From GCA-2746795 sp964643965 (GTDB lineage: Bacteria > Chloroflexota > Anaerolineae > Promineifilales > Promineifilaceae), in contig CAZXVH010000035.1 of assembly GCA_964643965.1 (NCBI GenBank), forward strand, positions 1 to 40,355: DNA of 40,355 bases, given 5' to 3'. The position numbers and the translations under genes are program-made. A model generated the notes under the pieces. The model saw only the letters and a program-made list of their open reading frames with translations. It was not told where the DNA came from and did not search any database. Position 1 is the stretch's first letter, and each line of letters starts with the position of its first letter. This document shows, one piece after another, positions 31,573 through 39,982 of this stretch.

Positions 31573-33216
31573 TTAATCACTTCCCTTAATAGTAACCGGC
31601 AAATAGATGTAATACTCTGGCGTAGCTGTCGCCGTAGGCGTTAGCGTTGGTGTATTCGTGGGGACATAGACAGAGGTGCCTGTTGAGGTGGGGATATAGA
31701 CAGGTGTGTTCGTTGAGGTGGGGGTGTGGGTTGGTGATATAGGTGTGTTCGTTGAGGTGGCGGTGGGGGTGCGGGTTGGTGATGCAGGTGTATTTGTTGA
31801 TGTGGCGGTGGGCGTGTAGGTTGGTGATGCAGGTGTATTTGTTGATGTGGCGGTGGGCGTGTAGGTTGGTGGTACAGGTGTGTTCGTTGATGTACTAGTG
31901 TAGGTTGGTGATACAGGTGTATTTGTTGATGTGGCGGTGGGCGTGTGGGTCGGCGGCACAGGTGTGTTCGTTGATGTGGCGGTATTGGTCGGCGGCACGG
32001 GGGTATGCGTATATGTTGCTGTTGCAGTTGGAACCATATCTAAAATACCTTCGGCCAAAGCCAACATATCGACTCTAGGAAAATTAGCATTGGTATTGGT
32101 CACATTATCGTTCTCATCATCACCATCATTGACAATAACGGCCGTGGTTTCTAATAGAGATTCTATTTCTGAGACCGTTAAACGGCGACCCAACTCCTGG
32201 TCAGCTAACTGCTGCATCAAGGCAACAATACCTGCAATATGGGGGGAGGCCTGGCTCGTACCATGCATCGTGGTCACACCACCAGTGGGACCCGCTCCCG
32301 TAATAGCAGCCCCAGGCGCCATCAAATCCAATAAGCTCGTATGCCTCTGCGAAAATGGGGAAACACGATCAGCGGCAGTGGTATAAGCAATTGCCCCTGA
32401 ACTATAATTAATCTGCCCAATATTCGCATCATACACAGCACCAATAGCCAATGAATTTGCATCAGCAGCTGGATAACCTACGCCTTGTACGCTGCTAAAA
32501 TTATAAAAACTATTCCCCGCAGCAGAAACTGTGACTATACCCAAAGCTTCCAGTGCCGCCAATTCATCGCTAATACCATAAAGCGCTTGCGCAGAAGAAT
32601 GATTTTGTGAATCACTTAAAGACATATTGACACTAACAATATTGTAAGTATCTTCATTATTGATGACCCAGGTTAAGGCATTCTCCAAAAAACCAAAGGT
32701 CCCACCACCGGCATTCGTAAAAACTTTCAAATGTATGAGGTTTGCTCCGGGAGCCATTCCCGTATGTGTGCCATTACTACTACCAATGATGCTCGATACA
32801 TTAGAGCCATGCCCATTTACGTCGCTGGCATCACCATCTGAATCTGCAAAATCATATTGATAAACAATCCGGTCTGCTATGCCGTTATTATCGGAATCAG
32901 GGCCAAAGTAGGGGTGATTTAAATCAATTCCTGTATCGAGTATCACAACTGTGTAACCTGTGCCATCAATACCACTAAATCTGGCATCTGCTCGAAAATC
33001 ATCCATGTTAATGAGTATGGATGATTGCGCTGTCGTGGGCGCCAGGGGGTCACCTATTGGATATTCAACAGGTGGTTCAGGTTCTTCAATAGGTACGGCC
33101 GATCCTGTTTTTAATATGGTTATCGGTTCCTTTGAATAGACGTTCCTTGCGAGGGCAAACAATGAACTCCCTACAACAACACAAATTAACAAGGCTAAAA
33201 TTTTGATTTGTCTCAT
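31573..33216 (-). CDS. Secreted S8 (subtilisin-like) serine protease with Thr/Pro stalk
   Basis: Protein of about 547 residues; GGGAG at 33228-33232 serves ATG 33216, though ATG 33225 is also possible. A signal peptide follows (IKILALLICVVVGSSLFAL). The catalytic triad is clear: Asp in VILDTGIDLNHP, His in NGHGSNVSS, Ser in HGTSQASPHIAG. A short propeptide-like segment precedes the domain. The C-terminal ~140 residues are a Thr/Pro-rich stalk of ~15-residue repeats. The chain ends YIYLPVTIKGSD, similar to YLP endings common on secreted Chloroflexota proteins. It probably remains at the cell surface and degrades extracellular protein. Confidence 0.93.
   Translation of the reverse strand: MRQIKILALLICVVVGSSLFALARNVYSKEPITILKTGSAVPIEEPEPPVEYPIGDPLAPTTAQSSILINMDDFRADARFSGIDGTGYTVVILDTGIDLNHPYFGPDSDNNGIADRIVYQYDFADSDGDASDVNGHGSNVSSIIGSSNGTHTGMAPGANLIHLKVFTNAGGGTFGFLENALTWVINNEDTYNIVSVNMSLSDSQNHSSAQALYGISDELAALEALGIVTVSAAGNSFYNFSSVQGVGYPAADANSLAIGAVYDANIGQINYSSGAIAYTTAADRVSPFSQRHTSLLDLMAPGAAITGAGPTGGVTTMHGTSQASPHIAGIVALMQQLADQELGRRLTVSEIESLLETTAVIVNDGDDENDNVTNTNANFPRVDMLALAEGILDMVPTATATYTHTPVPPTNTATSTNTPVPPTHTPTATSTNTPVSPTYTSTSTNTPVPPTYTPTATSTNTPASPTYTPTATSTNTPASPTRTPTATSTNTPISPTHTPTSTNTPVYIPTSTGTSVYVPTNTPTLTPTATATPEYYIYLPVTIKGSD
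31640..32030. repeat. ~45-bp tandem repeats encoding the protease stalk
   Basis: Units of about 45 bp, some shortened to 36 bp, encode 15-residue repeats of the type TNTPASPTYTPTATS. About seven units vary mainly at two positions (VP, AS, VS, IS). Length variation between strains is likely. Confidence 0.88.
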
Positions 33217-33318
33217 GGATGCCATTCTCCCTAATTGATTGGTACGTTTTTGATAAATTATGAAAACTTTAAAAATCCACAAACATTATATGCGAGTTGG
33301 TGCCAGAACGGCCGTTTT

Positions 33319-33405
33319 CTACACCCCAGTTTCACCCATACCGGCTAAAACAAGTTTGATTGTTTCACAGAGCGAGGGTAAATCTTCTTGAATGGTGCGC
33401 CACTG
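33319..33405 (-). pseudogene. Remnant C-terminus of a HEPN (DUF86) toxin
   Basis: Read in the frame shifted from the MNT gene, this stretch encodes WRTIQEDLPSLCETIKLVLA, then AGMGETGV and a stop. That matches the end of HEPN/DUF86 toxins, where W-x-x-I-x-x-DLP-x-L-x-x-x-I is conserved. The rest of the toxin is missing. The remnant begins right where the MNT domain ends, so a deletion joined them. Confidence 0.72.
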
Positions 33406-33694
33406 ACACGACCTCAGCTAAAACAGCTTCACCAATCTTCGGTTTAAGCGCACTTCTCATCACTAAATCAACGGGTATGCTCAACAACTCGCTCAATTCA
33501 TTTTTGAGGCGCACAAATTGAAAGAGCGATGGCGGCGTGGAAAAACCGACCGAAATATCAAGATCGCTTTCTGGCGTCGCTTCTTCGCGCACATACGAGC
33601 CAAATATTCCCAAATAATTGACGGCGTACCGCTGTTCAATATCGGGTAATTGTTGCTGCAACTGGCGGCGAATGGTTTCTAAATCTTTATTCAT
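33365..33694 (-). CDS. MNT-domain nucleotidyltransferase antitoxin-like protein
   Basis: Protein of 109 residues from ATG 33694 (MNKDLETIRRQLQQQLPDIE). The nucleotidyltransferase site GSYVREEATPESDLDISVGF has the GS and DxD of MNT proteins, whose members neutralise HEPN RNases, some by AMPylating the toxin. The usual end (KPKIGEAVLAEVV) is present; the last ~12 residues (AHHSRRFTLAL) are an out-of-frame reading of the toxin remnant. Without an intact toxin it may be an orphan antitoxin or in decay. Confidence 0.82.
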   Translation of the reverse strand: MNKDLETIRRQLQQQLPDIEQRYAVNYLGIFGSYVREEATPESDLDISVGFSTPPSLFQFVRLKNELSELLSIPVDLVMRSALKPKIGEAVLAEVVSVAHHSRRFTLAL

Positions 33695-33838
33695 GGCGTA
33701 ATTGTAACATATCTGATTTATTAAGGCGGCAGTCAAACTGACATTACACTGGCAAAACGGCCGTTCGCAAATCCTTCAGGTCTGGCTAAATTGTAGTGAC
33801 TTTTGCTAATCAAGAGTGATGTCGCTATCATTGCCGCC

Positions 33839-35698
33839 ATGCAAGAAACAAGCCACGCTCCTGACTTCTTGGCCGACCTGAAACGAGAACTGCGCGACGT
33901 GCAGACGGCGCTCTCTACTACCTGGGTCAGCGGAACCGTCTCTTTACGCAACTGGCTGCGCTCCCTGCGCGGTGTGTCGCTGGATTATGTGCTGATGCCG
34001 TTGGGCGGCTCGCTGCCGGAACGGAATGCGCCGCCGCGCAGCTTCATCGAACGCCAACTCCCCCTGCCGCCGCCACCCTTGAGCCTGGAAACTTTGAACG
34101 GCCGTTTGCAAGCCATTGCCGACGCCGATAACGTCAAAGGGGTCGTCTTCTTGTTTCAGGGCTTTGGCGCGGGGCTGGCCACCCTGCAAAATGTGCGCCG
34201 GGCTATACTGCGCCTGCGTGAAGCAGGTAAGGAAGTGGTCGTTTTTACGCCCTATCTGGATACCGCCCATTACTACGTGGCTTCGGCCGCAGACCGCATT
34301 ATCATCCCGCCGGGCGTACAGTTTGAGGTGTTGGGCCTGCGCCTGGAAGCCGTTTTCCTCAAAGATGCCCTGGCGCAGGTGGGGATGCAGATGGATGTGG
34401 TGCAGATTTCGCCCTACAAAACGGCGCTCAACATGTTTGGCGAACCGGACATCACCCCGGAACAGCAAGAACAGCTCACCTGGCTGCTGGATGATCGCTT
34501 TGATGAGATGACGGCAGCCATGGCAAACGGCCGTTCCCTCTCCCAATCAGCCCTGCAAGCCCTCATCAACCAGGCCCCCCTCTTTGCCGAAGACGCCCTG
34601 GCCGCCAACCTGGTCGATGCCCTGGCTTATGAAGATGAGTTGGCTTATTTGTTGGCGGAGGCCGCTGCGCCGGCCGAAAACGGGGCGGACAAGCTGTCCG
34701 CGCTCCCAGATTCAGAAGAGAAACGGCCGTCGGCCAAACTGACGCCCTGGGCAGACGCCGCCAACAAGCTCACCGAAAAACCACGACGGCGGCAGAAAAA
34801 ATTTGTGGGCGTCATCAGCCTGGAAGGGGGCATTGTCATGGGCAGCAGCCGCAAGCCGCCGGTAGACCTGCCCATCCCCTTTGTGGGCGGCGAGATGGCA
34901 GGTGAAGAAACCTTGTGCAGATTGCTGCGCTCCGCCGAAAAGATGGAGCAGATGGGCGCCCTCATTTTTCACGTCGATTCCGGCGGCGGCTCGGCGCTGG
35001 CCTCAGATTTGATCGGCCGCGAGATTGAGCGCCTCAGCAAAAAAAAGCCGGTGCTGGTCTATATGGGCAACACGGCGGCCTCCGGCGGCTACTATGTGGC
35101 GGCTCATGCCGACCACATTATGTGCCAAACCGGCACAATCACCGGTTCTATTGGCGTTATCAGCGGCCGTTTAAGCACACAAGGTTTGTGGCAAAAGTTG
35201 AATGTCAACCAGGTCAGTTTACAGCGCGGAGATCACGCCGGCCTCTACCAGGAGAACAAACCGCTGAATGAGAGCGAACGGCAGATTTTCTGGAACAGCA
35301 TTGTCAAGACGTATGAGCAATTTAAACAGGTGGTGGCAAACGGCCGTTCCCTACCTTATGCTGAACTGGACCCCCTGTGTGAAGGGCGGGTGTGGACGGG
35401 GGGACAGGCGGCAAACCTGAAGCTGGTAGACAGCCACGGCGACTTTGTAGACGCGGTGCGCAAAGTGGCGGAAATGGGCGGCCTGGAAACTGACGAAACG
35501 TTTGAGATTTCGGTGATGAATGTGTATGAGAAAGACGGCCGTTATCTACCCCCGCGCCCCTTTGAAACCGCCTCCCCCACAGATGAGCCTGTGCAAAACC
35601 TGGCCGACCTGGCCCGCCTGCTGCTGGGCGACAACATCGCTGCCTTCAACGGCCGGCCGCTCCTGCTCATGCCCTTCAAGCTACGCTTAAGTTCGTAA
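33839..35698 (+). CDS. sppA: S49-family signal peptide peptidase (SppA, double-domain type)
   Basis: Protein of 619 residues from ATG 33839; the TTG at 33803 is less likely. Two S49 domains as in the long E. coli-type SppA. The general base Lys is in VVQISPYKTALNMFGEPDIT (first domain) and the nucleophile Ser in GNTAASGGYYVAAHADHIM (second), followed by GTITGSIGVIS. These proteases degrade signal peptides in the membrane after secretion. I see no strong N-terminal membrane helix; it may be peripheral. The inter-domain linker contains a repeat copy (34685-34709, read GADKLSALPDSE). Confidence 0.92.
   Translation: MQETSHAPDFLADLKRELRDVQTALSTTWVSGTVSLRNWLRSLRGVSLDYVLMPLGGSLPERNAPPRSFIERQLPLPPPPLSLETLNGRLQAIADADNVKGVVFLFQGFGAGLATLQNVRRAILRLREAGKEVVVFTPYLDTAHYYVASAADRIIIPPGVQFEVLGLRLEAVFLKDALAQVGMQMDVVQISPYKTALNMFGEPDITPEQQEQLTWLLDDRFDEMTAAMANGRSLSQSALQALINQAPLFAEDALAANLVDALAYEDELAYLLAEAAAPAENGADKLSALPDSEEKRPSAKLTPWADAANKLTEKPRRRQKKFVGVISLEGGIVMGSSRKPPVDLPIPFVGGEMAGEETLCRLLRSAEKMEQMGALIFHVDSGGGSALASDLIGREIERLSKKKPVLVYMGNTAASGGYYVAAHADHIMCQTGTITGSIGVISGRLSTQGLWQKLNVNQVSLQRGDHAGLYQENKPLNESERQIFWNSIVKTYEQFKQVVANGRSLPYAELDPLCEGRVWTGGQAANLKLVDSHGDFVDAVRKVAEMGGLETDETFEISVMNVYEKDGRYLPPRPFETASPTDEPVQNLADLARLLLGDNIAAFNGRPLLLMPFKLRLSS
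34685..34709. repeat. Terminator-type repeat inside sppA
   Basis: GCGGACAAGCTGTCCGCGCTCCCAG matches the tpl terminator core at 24 of 25 bases but is read in frame in the linker between the two protease domains. Confidence 0.85.
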
Positions 35699-35742
35699 TG
35701 GCGGCTTTAGCCGTCTTTCCCGCTAAAGCGGTTACTACGAAC
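35691..35742. repeat. Compound hairpin overlapping sppA stop codon
   Basis: GTTCGTA (35691-35697) pairs with TACGAAC (35736-35742), and GCTTTAGC (35704-35711) pairs with GCTAAAGC (35722-35729). The stop codon is part of the outer arm. It lies between convergent sppA and the histidine kinase, possibly ending both transcripts. Confidence 0.75.
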
Positions 35743-35758
35743 CAAATCGCCAAGCTAA

Positions 35759-36922
35759 TTACAAACGCTCCTTAGAAGCCGGCAGCGTAAAATAAAAACG
35801 GCTGCCGCCATTTGCCCGATTTTCCATCCCCACCCGGCCGTCCAATTTTTCAACAATGCGCTTCACAATCGACAAACCGAGGCCATGTCCCTTCGCCCGC
35901 GTTTGGTCCAGGCGCGTGAATTCCACAAACAGCTTGTTCGCCACTTCTGGCGACACCCCCTCACCATTGTCACACACGTCAAAATAAACCTGACCGTTTG
36001 CCTCAAGCCGCGTTCTGATGTCTATCAGCGGCGGCTTGCCCCCATATTTAATCGCATTGCTCAAATAATTAACCCACACTTCCTCCACCCAGGGCGCATA
36101 ACCCAGCGCCACCGGCCACTCCTCAGGTACATGCAGCGTGGCTTCAAACTCGGCAATCATGCCGTCTAAGCGCTCAATCACCTGTTTCATAATATCCGCC
36201 ATCGGCAATGGCGTCCTTTCCACCGTTTCCTTACGCACACTAGCTAACAAGAGCAGTTCATCAATGATATTGTTCAGCTTGAGGCCCCCTTCTCGCACCG
36301 AAACAATCGTCTTTAAAGCCTTGTTTCTCATATCCTGGGCAATAAAAATCTCAAGCAAATCAAGGTTGAGCATGGTACTGGCAAGCGGATTTTTCAAATC
36401 ATGGGCGACCGTATGGGCAAAGGCATTCAGTTCATCATTGCTGGCTTGCAGGGCGTCGTTGGCGTTCACCAAATTGCCCGTTAATGTTTGCAGCGCCTCA
36501 ATCTGTTTTTCCAACTGCCCTTGCAAAGCGCTGATGGTGAGATGAGTTTTCACCCGCGCCAACACCTCTTCCACCTGAAACGGCTTGGTAATATAGTCCA
36601 CGCCGCCCACATCAAACGCCTGCACTTTATCCACCACATCATCCAGCGCACTGATGAAGATCACGGGGACTTCCCGGCTTTGCGGATCTGCTTTTAGCTG
36701 GCGGCACACTTCATAACCGTTTTGTCCTGGCATGGTGATGTCTAACAAGATGAGGTCTGGCGGCTCGGCCTTCACCACCGTCATGACCATAGCGCTGTTG
36801 GAAATGCCGCGCACCTGGTAACCACTATCTTTTAGCATCCGCGAGAGAAGGCGTAAATTGGGCAACGCATCATCTACAATGAGAATATCGCCTTTGGCTT
36901 TTGCCAATGAGTCCGTTATCAT
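35759..36922 (-). CDS. Receiver-histidine kinase (REC-HisKA-HATPase)
   Basis: Protein of 387 residues. An N-terminal receiver with phosphoacceptor in DLILLDITMPGQNGYE, a coiled coil at ~135-165, HisKA with FAHTVAHDLKNPL, and an HATPase domain (NYLSNAIKYGG, DNGEGVSP, GHGLGLSIVKR). It has no membrane segment. Its start overlaps the end of the upstream hybrid kinase by 4 bp (ATGA), so the two are co-translated and likely act in one phosphorelay. Confidence 0.93.
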   Translation of the reverse strand: MITDSLAKAKGDILIVDDALPNLRLLSRMLKDSGYQVRGISNSAMVMTVVKAEPPDLILLDITMPGQNGYEVCRQLKADPQSREVPVIFISALDDVVDKVQAFDVGGVDYITKPFQVEEVLARVKTHLTISALQGQLEKQIEALQTLTGNLVNANDALQASNDELNAFAHTVAHDLKNPLASTMLNLDLLEIFIAQDMRNKALKTIVSVREGGLKLNNIIDELLLLASVRKETVERTPLPMADIMKQVIERLDGMIAEFEATLHVPEEWPVALGYAPWVEEVWVNYLSNAIKYGGKPPLIDIRTRLEANGQVYFDVCDNGEGVSPEVANKLFVEFTRLDQTRAKGHGLGLSIVKRIVEKLDGRVGMENRANGGSRFYFTLPASKERL

Positions 36923-39213
36923 GCTTCCTGGTCTCCTTGATTGGGGGGTGGGGCTATGGTCAGGATCATAATCTTATCAAACTGAAACTCATCTACCAGA
37001 CGGGCAAATGTCTGGGCCACCAGAGGATGTTCCGCCTCAATCTCTCTTAAAAGCCGGGTGATTTTATCGGCTCTGGCTCGGGTAGCCGCGTCATGAAGCT
37101 CTTGCCGCCACTCCGCCGGCATCGTGGCTAATACGGCCGGCGTGATTACTTCTTCCACCCGGCTAGACTTTGGCGCGGTCTTAACAACCGGTTGATTATC
37201 ATAAAGGTATTGCACCCCCAGATATTCCGTCATTTTGTCGAAAATTTCGCTTTCGCGGAATGGTTTACGCACAAAATCGTCACAACCGGCAATGATGATG
37301 TTGGCTCGTTGTTCTTCAAAAGCGCTGGCGGTGAGGGCCAGGATGAAGGTTTCTTTCCCTTGCGGTTTCTCACGGATGAGGCGGGTGGCTTCATAGCCGT
37401 TCATAATGGGCATGCGCATATCCATCCAGATGAGGTGAGGCTGGAAACGTTCAAATAACTCGACGGCTTCACGGCCGTTTTCCGCTTCCTCCACCTGAAA
37501 ACCCACAGATTCCAACAACTGAAGCAGCAGCAGGCGGCTGTATTCGTTATCTTCCACAACGAGTACCCGGAAATCAGGCTGCTCAGGCTGGATACCGGTG
37601 ACTTTGAGAGCGGCGTCTTCCAGGATAACGGCCGTTGGCTCTGTTAGTTCCGCTTGAATAACAAAACGGAACGTGGCCCCTCGTCCCGGCCGTCTCTCAA
37701 AATACACATCGCCGCCCATCAACTGCGCAAACTGGCGGCTAATGGGCAACCCTAGTCCCGTGCTTCCCTGCGCTGAGACGCCGTGGACTGTTTGCACAAA
37801 CGGCTCAAACAAGTTGGAAATATCATCCTCGACAATGCCCGGGCCGGTATCAGATACGGTAAAACTGAGGGTCACACGGGTCTCTTCGTAATGGGCCAGA
37901 CTCGCTTCAACGGCAACGCCCCCCACTTCTGTGAATTTGATGGCGTTGCTCAACAAATTGGTGATGATCTGGCGCAGTTTCTGTTCATCGGTCATGATGT
38001 AACGAGGCAGGTCAGGCGCTATCTCTGTTTCCAGGAACAACCCTTTTTTAACGGCCGTTAAGCGGAACATCTCTGTTAAATTTTTCAGCACTTCATGCAA
38101 ATCAAAAGTGGTGGCAATTAAAGTAGTACGTCCCGCTTCAATTTTAGAAAGCTCCAATACATCATTGATAAGCCCCAGCAGATGAACGCCGCTTTTAGAG
38201 ATAATATCCAGATACTCTCGTTGAGAGGCAGAAATATTCGGGTCTCGCTCCATGAGTTGGGAAAATCCCAAAATGGCATTGAGCGGAGTGCGTAATTCAT
38301 GGCTCATATTGGCCAAGAAAGCGCTCTTGGCGCGGTTGGCAGATTCTGCCGACTCTTTGGCTTCTGCCAATTCTTCCGTGCGCTTGGCCACCAGCTCTTC
38401 CAAATGATCCTGGTATTGGCGCAATTCAGCCTCAATATTCTTCCGTTCAGTGACATTGCTAATGACGCCATAAACCAGAATAGAATCCCCTTCTTGTTTC
38501 ACGCGGGCGCTGTCGCGTACCCAAATGATGTCGCCAGTCGCTTTAACCAGGCGATACTCTACCTCGCTGCTCTGACCCAGGGCCAATAAACGGCGCTGCG
38601 CATTGATCCTGTTTACATCCTCGGGATGCACCAACGTGGACCACAAATTGGCGTCATCAATAATTGCCTGGGGCATATAACCGGTTAAAGCGATGCAGTT
38701 GGGAGAAACATAACGGTAAAGCAGTTGTTTATCGGCGGTAAATTCCATCTGATAAATATGATCGCTGACGGAAGAGACCACTTGCCTGAACCGCTCTTCA
38801 CTGTTACGCAGCAGTTTTTCTGCCTGTTTACGCTCCTGAATATGGCTCCATTCTCGCCAGGCCCGGTTGGCAATGTGGGGCATTTGCAGCAGCGTGACTT
38901 CAGATTTAACAACGTAGTCCAGCGCTCCCGCTTTGATGGCCTCAACGGCGATCTGTTCATCGCCGTGACTGGTCATGATGATGATGGGATAGGGGGCGTC
39001 GGGGCCGGCCATGGCCAGGAACTCAATGCCTTTGCCATCCGGCAGCAAGAGGTCTACGATGGCTAGATCGGGCACGAATTCGGCAACGGCCGTTTGCGCT
39101 TCCTGCAAGCTCCTGACGCGCTTAATCTCCGTCTGGAATACGCTGGAGTCAAACGCCCGTCGGATTAACTCCGCATGACCCAAATTATCTTCAATCAATA
39201 AGAGTTGTTTCAT
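36919..39213 (-). CDS. Hybrid sensor kinase (REC-PAS-HisKA-HATPase-REC)
   Basis: Protein of 764 residues from ATG 39213; a TTG at 39225 is the alternative. Order: receiver (~1-120, LAIVDLLLPDGKG), PAS (~140-255), coiled coil, HisKA (NMSHELRTPLNAILGFSQLM), HATPase, receiver (LIWMDMRMPIMNGYEA), and an acidic helical C-terminal end lacking a clear Hpt His. It is soluble. It sits between a single-domain regulator and another kinase on the same strand, making a phosphorelay operon. Confidence 0.93.
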   Translation of the reverse strand: MKQLLLIEDNLGHAELIRRAFDSSVFQTEIKRVRSLQEAQTAVAEFVPDLAIVDLLLPDGKGIEFLAMAGPDAPYPIIIMTSHGDEQIAVEAIKAGALDYVVKSEVTLLQMPHIANRAWREWSHIQERKQAEKLLRNSEERFRQVVSSVSDHIYQMEFTADKQLLYRYVSPNCIALTGYMPQAIIDDANLWSTLVHPEDVNRINAQRRLLALGQSSEVEYRLVKATGDIIWVRDSARVKQEGDSILVYGVISNVTERKNIEAELRQYQDHLEELVAKRTEELAEAKESAESANRAKSAFLANMSHELRTPLNAILGFSQLMERDPNISASQREYLDIISKSGVHLLGLINDVLELSKIEAGRTTLIATTFDLHEVLKNLTEMFRLTAVKKGLFLETEIAPDLPRYIMTDEQKLRQIITNLLSNAIKFTEVGGVAVEASLAHYEETRVTLSFTVSDTGPGIVEDDISNLFEPFVQTVHGVSAQGSTGLGLPISRQFAQLMGGDVYFERRPGRGATFRFVIQAELTEPTAVILEDAALKVTGIQPEQPDFRVLVVEDNEYSRLLLLQLLESVGFQVEEAENGREAVELFERFQPHLIWMDMRMPIMNGYEATRLIREKPQGKETFILALTASAFEEQRANIIIAGCDDFVRKPFRESEIFDKMTEYLGVQYLYDNQPVVKTAPKSSRVEEVITPAVLATMPAEWRQELHDAATRARADKITRLLREIEAEHPLVAQTFARLVDEFQFDKIMILTIAPPPNQGDQEA

Positions 39214-39278
39214 TTTTTCGGCCAAAGGTTCACCCTTTAGTCAATGATTATTGAGAGTTTTTTGTGAGGGATGCCGGT

Positions 39279-39755
39279 TTACCGAACAGCGCCCGGCGCT
39301 ATTTTCTGATTATGATTCCATCGTAGCCAGTAAAAACCCAATTCTTCCATTAATTTCATAAATTTATCAAATTCAACTGGTTTAACCAGATAACTATTTA
39401 CATAATGTTTGTAGGCGTTGGCTACATCCTGTTCTGCTTCTGATGTTGTCAGAATAACAACTGGTATATGACGCAGTTCTTCTGACGCTTTAAGTTCCTT
39501 TAAAACGTCAATCCCATTAATTTTAGGCATACGAATGTCAAGCAAAATGATATGCGGCAAGGGATACGCTTCTTCATCAGTAAAATCACGCCGCCGAAAC
39601 AAATAATCAAGCGCCAATTCTCCATTCGCCACATGATAAATATTGCTGGCTATCTCATGATCCTTGAAGCTGCGGATAACGAGTTCTGCGTGGGCAGGAT
39701 TATCTTCTACAAGCAAAATATTGAGGGGCGCACCAATTGCAGTTTTACGTATCAT
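39279..39755 (-). CDS. Single-domain response regulator (Rcp1-like)
   Basis: Protein of 158 residues; AAGGAAG precedes ATG 39755. Receiver only: acidic pair in LLVEDNPAHAEL, phosphoacceptor in HIILLDIRMPKING, Thr in VILTTSEAE, Lys in SYLVKPVEF. It resembles the Rcp1-type regulators paired with phytochrome-like or PAS kinases. It is the first gene of the phosphorelay operon, 65 bp before the hybrid kinase. Confidence 0.93.
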   Translation of the reverse strand: MIRKTAIGAPLNILLVEDNPAHAELVIRSFKDHEIASNIYHVANGELALDYLFRRRDFTDEEAYPLPHIILLDIRMPKINGIDVLKELKASEELRHIPVVILTTSEAEQDVANAYKHYVNSYLVKPVEFDKFMKLMEELGFYWLRWNHNQKIAPGAVR

Positions 39756-39904
39756 GTTTACTGCTTCCTTAAGTAGTATGAAAAGTTTGCCAAACTTCTG
39801 CTTTATTGTAACAGAAATTTAACGGTGTAGATGAGCGGGAAATTTTGCTTGGACCACATTGTCGCAAAATCCAGGAGCAGCCGACAATGCAGACAGCCTG
39901 TAAT

Positions 39905-39933
39905 TTGACGGCCGTTTTTACCTATGTTATACT
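39905..39933 (+). promoter_or_regulatory. csoR promoter
   Basis: TTGACG (39905-39910) and TATACT (39928-39933) with 17-bp spacing, close to the sigma-70 consensus. An ACGGCCGT palindrome overlaps the -35. Confidence 0.8.
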
Positions 39934-39942
39934 CTACCCGCA

Positions 39943-39966
39943 TACCCCCCCCCAGGGGGATGGGTA
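39943..39966 (+). promoter_or_regulatory. CsoR operator
   Basis: TACCCCCCCCCAGGGGGATG-GGTA is a G/C-tract dyad with TACCC and GGGTA ends, as known for CsoR-type sites. It covers the expected transcription start, consistent with autorepression. Confidence 0.75.
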
Positions 39967-39982
39967 ATCATGGAGAAATGCG

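Noticed and set aside
31931..32386. Val/Gly-rich + strand frame opposite the protease repeats
   Set aside because: Reverse reading of the Thr/Pro repeats; not a gene.
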